Below are positions 6,227 to 11,917 of a stretch of DNA of 11,917 nucleotides, piece by piece. The stretch is taken from positions 1-11,917 of the forward strand of contig JANXWQ010000470.1 of assembly GCA_025351065.1 (NCBI GenBank), written 5' to 3'. How positions within the stretch are numbered: position 1 is the stretch's first letter; each line of letters starts with the position of its first letter. A model generated the notes under the pieces. The model made no database searches and was not told where the DNA came from. It saw only the letters and a program-made list of their open reading frames with translations. The position numbers and the translations under genes are program-made. Origin of the DNA: Chthoniobacter sp. Lineage in GTDB: Bacteria > Verrucomicrobiota > Verrucomicrobiia > Chthoniobacterales > Chthoniobacteraceae.

Positions 6227-7860
6227 GCGCGGATGCGGTCGAGGTTTTGGGCGAAGTCGCCGAGGGTCTCGGCGGTGACTTCGTGCTCGCCGTACCACGA
6301 GCGCTCGAAGGCGCAGAGGTTGCGGTCGAAAGCGGTGAGCAGTTCCGGCTGGGCGCGGGCGCGGCGCTGGAGTTCCCGGTCGTAGTCGCGGTTGGATTTG
6401 TGGCGCGCGAGGCGGATGAAATCGCGGTGCCCGAGATGCGCGAGGCTGGCGAGGTAGGAGGCGCGCAGGGCGAGGCGGAGCTGGCCGCTCTGCATGAGGT
6501 CGCGGGCGAGCGTGAGCCAGCCGTCCTCGGGGAGTTGGTCGGCGGTCACGTCCTCGGCATTGAGGTCGGGCACGGCGGCCAGCGGCTGGGCGGCGACGAT
6601 GCGCGGGCGGCGGCCGCGGAAGTGCCGCCACAGCAGGACGCCGAGCAGCACGACCAGCCCGCCGAGCAGCACGAAAAAGGTGGCGCGCGCGACGGCCGGC
6701 CAATCGACGCGGCCCCCGGAGTCGCTGGTGTCGCCGGGCTTGGGCTCGCGTTGAAAGGTTTTGCGAAACCATTCGCGGATTTTTCCCATCCAGTCGAAAG
6801 CCGTGCGCACGAGCCCGCGCAGCCTTTTCCACAGCGTCTCGAGGAAGGTCGCGAGCCAGCCTTTTTCCTCATCGGTGCGCCCGTCCTTTACCGCGGGCAA
6901 ACGCCACGCGAATTCACGGCGCTGAAGCACCTGGTCGAGGGACTCGCTGAGCTGCCCGGACTCGACTGGCACCGTCGTCGGCGGCTCCTCGGCGCGCACG
7001 CTCGGGGCAAAGCCGGCGAGGCCCATGAGCAGCAGCGCGGCGGCGGCGAGCGCGCGGTGGCGCAGCGTTTTCAAGCCCACGCGCAGGTCGTCGCCGGAGT
7101 GCAGCGACGCGCCCTGGAAGCAGCGCAGGACGAAGACGGCTTTGCGGATCGGGTCGATGCAGAGGTAGGTGGCGGCGAGGGTGGCGGCGAGCAGCGTGGT
7201 GTTGAGCAGCACCCACGGATCGCGCGTGACCATGCTCTCGATGCCGAGGAAAATTTTGAGCAGCCACGGCGCACCGGCGATGACCGCGGTGACGTTGATC
7301 CAGACGAGCAGGCCGAAGCCGAAAAGCTGGAGCAGCGCGACGTGGGCCTGCCGCGGCCAGAGCCGCGCCTGCCGCACGGCGTCACGCAGCACCACGCCGA
7401 AGCCGGGCTCCATGCCGTCGCCGAGGATGCCCACATTTTGGTAAAAGGAATACGTCCAGACATAGGGCAGCAGGACTTGCGCGGCGAGGAGGCGCACGAA
7501 AAGCCCGGTCGGCTGCACCGCGGTCTGCACGAGCACGAGGCGGGCGATGCGCGCCGCGGTCCACGGGTTTTCCGGCTCCATGAGCAGGTGCGCGCGGAGC
7601 TTGGCGGCAAAGACGGCGTGCCAGCATTTCATCCACACGTAGAGCCCGGCGGCCCCGAGCGCAGCCTCGAAAAGATGCCGGCGGGCAAAGGCCCCGTGGC
7701 TCATGTCGGCGAGGAAATATAGCAGCCCGAGCACGCACGGCGCGGTGCCGGCGTAGTAGGCGAGCAGCGCGCCGGCGGGCGCGGCGCGGAGCAGGCGCAC
7801 GGCGGCTTCCACCAGCTCCAGTGCGGGCTGGCCGTGGCGGCGGATGGCGGCGCGTTTCAT
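6220..7860 (-). CDS. Polytopic membrane protein with C-terminal DUF4129 domain
   Basis: 546 aa. The N-terminal half has about six membrane helices (near 30-50, 65-83, 122-138, 173-192, 218-235, 269-284). Residues 267-290 end in LAGFAPSVRAEEPP, which looks like a signal peptide with an A-x-A-like cleavage site. An extracytoplasmic linker with amphipathic Trp/Arg-rich helices follows, then a helix at 391-411, then cytoplasmic DUF4129 (about 445-525): LRLALRASYLASLAHLGHRD, NRDYDRELQRRA and the terminal AFERSWYGEHEVT. DUF4129 is a regular companion of MoxR/DUF58/DUF4350. The ATG at 7860 overlaps the stop of the upstream B-box gene as ATGA, which fixes the start. The N-terminal half I do not recognise; the internal signal-like segment suggests a fusion of two formerly separate genes. 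Confidence 0.85.
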   Translation of the reverse strand: MKRAAIRRHGQPALELVEAAVRLLRAAPAGALLAYYAGTAPCVLGLLYFLADMSHGAFARRHLFEAALGAAGLYVWMKCWHAVFAAKLRAHLLMEPENPWTAARIARLVLVQTAVQPTGLFVRLLAAQVLLPYVWTYSFYQNVGILGDGMEPGFGVVLRDAVRQARLWPRQAHVALLQLFGFGLLVWINVTAVIAGAPWLLKIFLGIESMVTRDPWVLLNTTLLAATLAATYLCIDPIRKAVFVLRCFQGASLHSGDDLRVGLKTLRHRALAAAALLLMGLAGFAPSVRAEEPPTTVPVESGQLSESLDQVLQRREFAWRLPAVKDGRTDEEKGWLATFLETLWKRLRGLVRTAFDWMGKIREWFRKTFQREPKPGDTSDSGGRVDWPAVARATFFVLLGGLVVLLGVLLWRHFRGRRPRIVAAQPLAAVPDLNAEDVTADQLPEDGWLTLARDLMQSGQLRLALRASYLASLAHLGHRDFIRLARHKSNRDYDRELQRRARAQPELLTAFDRNLCAFERSWYGEHEVTAETLGDFAQNLDRIRAC

Positions 7861-8192
7861 GGCGGGTTCTGGAGGTCCTCGAGTTCGCGCTGCCAGACCG
7901 TGCCCTCGTGGTACTCGGGGGGGATGTTCACGAGGAGGCGGCCGAGGATGAAAAAAAAGACCCACGCCACGAGCAGCCCGCCGCCCGCCGCGACTACGCG
8001 CAGGAGCGGCCCGAAGCGGCGGCGGTGCGCGGTTTTTTGCACCGCGACGCGCTGGAGGCACGCGGCGCAGATGACGCGGTCATCGTGCTCGGTGATGCAC
8101 TCGCGGCAAAAAAACTGGCCGCACTCCGGGCACCGCGCCACGGCTTCGCGCAGGGCGTGGTGCAGGCAGCGCTGGGAGACGAGGACGGCCAT
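7857..8192 (-). CDS. Small B-box-like zinc-finger membrane protein
   Basis: 111 aa. The N-terminal zinc-binding domain has Cys9, His12, Cys21, Cys24, Cys29, Cys32, His36, Cys42 and Cys45, i.e. C-x2-H-x8-C-x2-C-x4-C-x2-C-x9-C-x2-C. One membrane helix (about 62-86) and a short polar tail follow. The same cysteine spacing occurs in the 196-aa protein two genes upstream. B-box-type domains bind zinc and usually mediate protein contacts; in bacteria they occur fused to membrane modules such as rhomboid-like proteins. The stop overlaps the next start by 4 nt (ATGA). Function unknown; likely a membrane-tethered adaptor. Confidence 0.85.
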   Translation of the reverse strand: MAVLVSQRCLHHALREAVARCPECGQFFCRECITEHDDRVICAACLQRVAVQKTAHRRRFGPLLRVVAAGGGLLVAWVFFFILGRLLVNIPPEYHEGTVWQRELEDLQNPP

Positions 8193-8210
8193 GATGCGCG
8201 GGGCAAAAAA

Positions 8211-9236
8211 TCAGGGCGCACCGCGTTCGGCGCGCTGCCGGAAAAAGCCGGCCGCGCGGGCGAGCCCCAGGCCGCCGAGGATGGCGGCGAGGCCCGCGAA
8301 GGTCAGCGCGGTGGCGGGGAAGCCGGGCACATCCACGATCTCCAGGCCGGTGAGCACGGGCTTGCCCTGATTCTGAATGGTATAGATCACGGTGAAGATG
8401 AAGCCGGCGATGCTTTCCAAAATGTAGTAGCCGAGCGCCAGCTTGGTCAGCGTGCGCAGGTGGGAGGGCAGGTCGGTGCCGCCCATGCGCATGAGCGCGA
8501 TGATGCAGGCGAGAAAGCCGCCGAGCGTGACCAGCATGCCCGGCGCGCTGAGCGCGCGGTGGGTGAGCGCAAAAATGAGCCCGGTCAGTACCGCACCGAG
8601 CAGGAGCAGGCCGAAGACGAAGAGGTGCAGCCCGGCGTGGGCGCGGCGCACGGGCTGGCCGGCGAGCGTGGAGCGGGCGCCGATCCACGGCGCGGCGGCG
8701 TACTCCTCGGGCGTGGCCGCGCCCTGCGCCGCGGCGATGAGCGGGCGGATGCGGGCCAGGACTTTGCGCGCGACGCCGAGCCGCCCGAGGCTGAAGAGCG
8801 GCTCGCACTGCACCGCGGTGCGGACATGCACGCGGCAGGTCGGGCCGCGCAGGGTGTTGATGAGGATGAGCAAAAGCCAGAACGCCAGGACCACGCTCGC
8901 GGCGATGAGCTGCCCGCCGTTGTCTCCGGCGAAGCTCCACGCGGCGCCCTTTTTTTGCTCCGCAATAAACCACGCGAACAGCGGCCCCGCGGTCAGCAGC
9001 GCGAGGCCGAGCAGCACCCAGTTCCAAATCTGCCGCTGCGCCGTGCGGCGGACGATGAAGGCCTCGATGTCGCGGAAATAAAACCGCCGGTATTCCTCCG
9101 ACGCGACGGTGAAATCCACCGAGAGCAGATGATCCGCCGCGAGCCACAGCCGGCAGCGCGTGGCGCTCACGGCGAAGGTGGACTTGCGCAGGCCGCGGCC
9201 GGGGAGCTTGGTGTAGGGGTTCGGTGGGCGGGCCAT
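8211..9236 (-). CDS. Six-helix membrane protein with soluble N-terminal domain, function unknown
   Basis: 341 aa. Residues 15-65 form a soluble beta-rich segment (RCRLWLAADHLLSVDF, YRRFYFRDIEAFIVRRT) that resembles bacterial PH-like domains; this is a weak resemblance. Membrane helices are predicted near 72-92, 110-128, 203-224, 232-250, 264-287 and 308-328. Between helices 2 and 3 is a conserved-looking cytoplasmic region (VRTAVQCEPLFSLGRLGVARKVLARIRPL). Start ATG 9236 lies 3 nt after the upstream stop; the gap to the next gene is 18 nt. I do not recognise a named family. Its place between two zinc-finger membrane proteins suggests it belongs to the same membrane complex. Confidence 0.75.
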   Translation of the reverse strand: MARPPNPYTKLPGRGLRKSTFAVSATRCRLWLAADHLLSVDFTVASEEYRRFYFRDIEAFIVRRTAQRQIWNWVLLGLALLTAGPLFAWFIAEQKKGAAWSFAGDNGGQLIAASVVLAFWLLLILINTLRGPTCRVHVRTAVQCEPLFSLGRLGVARKVLARIRPLIAAAQGAATPEEYAAAPWIGARSTLAGQPVRRAHAGLHLFVFGLLLLGAVLTGLIFALTHRALSAPGMLVTLGGFLACIIALMRMGGTDLPSHLRTLTKLALGYYILESIAGFIFTVIYTIQNQGKPVLTGLEIVDVPGFPATALTFAGLAAILGGLGLARAAGFFRQRAERGAP

Positions 9237-9239
9237 GCG

Positions 9240-9830
9240 TCAGCGGGTGCGGTCGGAGGCGTGGGCGATGGTGTAAAACATCGCCACCCAGCCGACGATT
9301 TGCAGCAGCGCGATGGTGATGGCCAGGCCCGCGCGCCATTTCGAGCGCCGCACCACGCTCAGCGGCGCGTTCCAATAACGCACCGCAATGTAGAGCGCGA
9401 TGGGTGCGGTGATGATGGTGAGCCAGATGATGATCATCGGGTAAAGCGCCAGCGCCAGCGCCATGCTGTCGTAAAGCGTGCGACGGTTTTCGAGCTGCTT
9501 AAACTGCCCCTTTTTCTTCCCCGACTCGAGGCAGCCGGGGCAGAGGTGCCGCCCGTTCATCTCCACGTCGCACACCGCGCAGAGGAAGCGCCCGCAGCTT
9601 TCGCAGGGCACCACCGCCTTTTTCGCCGGGTGGTAAAAGCAGCCCGCCTCGCCGTCCACCAGCACCGCCTCACCGGCGGAGCCCGGCCCCGGCGGACACA
9701 GCGCCGCGGGAAAAATCTCGACTTCCTCGACCGCGCCGCAGCCGGGGCAGCGGCCCGGCTCCGGCGCGTTGTAGAGCGCGGGAGGCAGGGCGGCTTCGCA
9801 CTTTGTGCAGGCGATGAGCCGGGGCGTCAT
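9240..9830 (-). CDS. Zinc-ribbon plus B-box-like zinc-finger membrane protein
   Basis: 196 aa. A first zinc ribbon uses Cys8/Cys11 and Cys28/Cys31. A B-box-like finger follows with Cys64, His67, Cys76, Cys79, Cys84, Cys87, His95, Cys97 and Cys100, the same spacing as in the 111-aa protein at 7857-8192. Two membrane helices (about 125-150 and 167-188) close the protein. The start ATG 9830 is 4 nt after the upstream stop, with GAGGAA about 11 nt before it, one of the few Shine-Dalgarno-like stretches in the cluster. Probable membrane-bound zinc protein that mediates protein contacts; no enzymatic motif is seen. Confidence 0.85.
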   Translation of the reverse strand: MTPRLIACTKCEAALPPALYNAPEPGRCPGCGAVEEVEIFPAALCPPGPGSAGEAVLVDGEAGCFYHPAKKAVVPCESCGRFLCAVCDVEMNGRHLCPGCLESGKKKGQFKQLENRRTLYDSMALALALYPMIIIWLTIITAPIALYIAVRYWNAPLSVVRRSKWRAGLAITIALLQIVGWVAMFYTIAHASDRTR

Positions 9831-9834
9831 CCGG

Positions 9835-10590
9835 TTACCGCTTCCTCACCACGCGGGTGTCGCAGATGCGGTCGTGCAGCGCGCGCTTTTCCTCGTCGAA
9901 GCCAGCCATGATGTAGCCGATGAGCAGGGTCAGGGCGCTCAGCCATTCGGCAAAAAACCGGCCCGTGGCGCGGCCATAGGTCATCGGTGAACCATCCGCG
10001 CAAATGACCTGGATTTTGCACGCCATCTTGCCCGGCGTGGCCCCGGATTTGCCGGTGAAATAAATCACGTAGGCCGCGTTGATTATCAGGCCAACGCCAG
10101 CAACCGCCCAAATTTCCCTTGGCGTTTGCTGCTGCACGCCGGTGATCATTATGAGAATGCGTTGGAAAATGTTTAGAATGATGGCGTCCACGACTTTCGC
10201 GCAGAAGCGGATCCAAAAACCCGCGTACTCCCGCGCGCCCACGACCGCCGCGCCTTCCTTCACCTTTTGGAAAAAGAGCGGTTTGCACTCCGCGCAGATG
10301 CTGCTGCCTTCGTACGAGATCATCTCGTCCGCGGGGAAAAACCGTCCGCACTGGCTGCACGCCTTCGTCCCCGCACCGGCCACGGAAACCGCCGGGCGGA
10401 CGGCTGGCGCTGCCGCCGCGACGGGCGCAACACCGCCGGGGAAAACGCTGGCGTAAGCCGTCCACTCCGCCATGCCCTCGCGCCAGACGAGCGTGTCGGG
10501 ACGGATGGTGCCCGCGCTGACGAGGCCTTGAAAGTCGGCGTCCTCCAGCGGGCCGCGGCGTTCGTTATTTTCGGAATAGTACCAGCTCAT
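9835..10590 (-). CDS. GYF_2 / zinc-ribbon / RDD domain membrane protein
   Basis: 251 aa, first gene of the minus-strand array. Residues 2-48 are a GYF_2 (DUF4339) domain: WYYSENNERRGPLEDADFQ, then IRPDTLVWREGMAEW. An Ala/Pro/Val linker follows (52-75), then a zinc ribbon with Cys78, Cys81, Cys99 and Cys102. The RDD domain spans about 122-250: Arg128 and Asp135 in GFWIRFCAKVVDAIIL, GKSGATPGKMACKIQV (180-195), GRATGRFFAEW (206-216) and the LHDRICDTRVV end. Membrane helices lie near 131-150, 160-178 and 213-230. GYF_2 domains bind proline-rich or linear peptides, so a membrane scaffold role is plausible. Start ATG 10590 has no Shine-Dalgarno. It ends with TAA, 4 nt before the next start. Confidence 0.92.
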   Translation of the reverse strand: MSWYYSENNERRGPLEDADFQGLVSAGTIRPDTLVWREGMAEWTAYASVFPGGVAPVAAAAPAVRPAVSVAGAGTKACSQCGRFFPADEMISYEGSSICAECKPLFFQKVKEGAAVVGAREYAGFWIRFCAKVVDAIILNIFQRILIMITGVQQQTPREIWAVAGVGLIINAAYVIYFTGKSGATPGKMACKIQVICADGSPMTYGRATGRFFAEWLSALTLLIGYIMAGFDEEKRALHDRICDTRVVRKR

Positions 10591-10739
10591 AATGGGATAG
10601 GTTTTCGGGTTGGGTGCGAAGCGCGCGACGGTGCGAAATGCCCCGGCGAAAGCAAAGCTTTTCCCGCGCCAGCGGAAACTTCCCCCGCGGCAAAACGCGT
10701 TTGCGCCTCCCCCACCCCGCGCCTACCGTCCGCGCTCCT
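10591..10739. promoter_or_regulatory. Divergent intergenic region between the membrane cluster and trpB
   Basis: 149 bp without a gene, between two start codons on opposite strands. It should hold promoters for both. The trpB side has a good candidate (separate entry). On the minus side, TATCCC (10599-10594) lies close to the ATG but no convincing -35 is seen at standard spacing. A short inverted repeat GCAAA/TTTGC (10690-10694, 10700-10704) overlaps the trpB -35 and could be an operator; this is weak. No T-box, Trp leader peptide or riboswitch-like structure is apparent. Confidence 0.5.
10701..10729 (+). promoter_or_regulatory. Candidate sigma-70-type promoter of trpB
   Basis: TTGCGC (10701-10706) and TACCGT (10724-10729) are separated by exactly 17 bp. 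Transcription would start about 7 nt later, only a few bases before the ATG at 10740. This implies a very short or absent leader and agrees with the lack of a ribosome binding site. Based on consensus matching only. Confidence 0.4.

Positions 10740-11917
<1,178 letters not shown>

Noticed and set aside
6227..6832. 202-residue N-terminal extension of the DUF4350 protein
   Set aside because: Arg/Pro/Ala-rich shadow over the DUF4129 domain; the real start (MLRKPLLTLL) begins a clear membrane anchor.
7821..9911. 696-codon open frame on the plus strand
   Set aside because: Antisense shadow over three well-supported zinc-finger/membrane genes; Arg/Ala/Glu/Gly-rich with no recognisable motif. Similar plus-strand frames at 4874-6385, 3987-4877 and 6247-7722 are rejected for the same reason.
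10591..10739. Clear promoter for the minus-strand operon
   Set aside because: A TATCCC stretch is near the ATG, but no -35 box at normal spacing could be supported.

Overview
The window is high-GC bacterial DNA with tightly packed genes that mostly lack Shine-Dalgarno sequences. Gene content and style (a large MoxR/DUF58/DUF4350/DUF4129/SpoIIM-like/RDD membrane cluster, GYF_2 and B-box-like zinc domains, a four-helix-bundle gene between 7-bp repeat arrays) suggest the Verrucomicrobiota or another PVC-group bacterium. This is an inference from family knowledge; no rRNA or other phylogenetic marker was tested.

Layout. Positions 1-177 are noncoding and rich in palindromes (REP-like). Positions 178-10590 are one long co-directional minus-strand array. 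In transcription order it reads: GYF_2/zinc-ribbon/RDD protein, zinc-finger membrane protein, six-helix membrane protein, small B-box-like membrane protein, membrane protein with C-terminal DUF4129, DUF4350 protein, MoxR AAA+ ATPase, an inserted small element, DUF58 protein, SpoIIM-like membrane protein, RDD protein. Junctions are overlaps of 4-7 nt or gaps of 3-20 nt, so this looks like one operon. Positions 10591-10739 are a divergent intergenic region with a plausible promoter for trpB. trpB (tryptophan synthase beta) runs on the plus strand from 10740 and is cut by the window end only a few residues before its expected C-terminus.

How the genes work together. MoxR ATPases with DUF58 (vWA-like), DUF4129, DUF4350, SpoIIM-like and RDD partners form a widespread conserved neighbourhood thought to act in envelope or membrane-complex maturation; the exact role is not established. 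Here the core has four upstream membrane/zinc-finger genes, and RDD proteins sit at both ends of the array.

The most unusual object is a 552-bp insertion (3344-3895) exactly between the moxR stop and the DUF58 start. It has perfect 43-bp terminal inverted repeats made of 7-bp iterons. Its only gene encodes a four-helix-bundle protein of the 23S rRNA intervening-sequence (S23/IVP) family, related in fold to Avd of diversity-generating retroelements. There is no transposase. One end also carries a 53-bp near-identical direct duplication. This looks like a small non-autonomous or unconventional mobile element and is the main candidate for an undescribed system.
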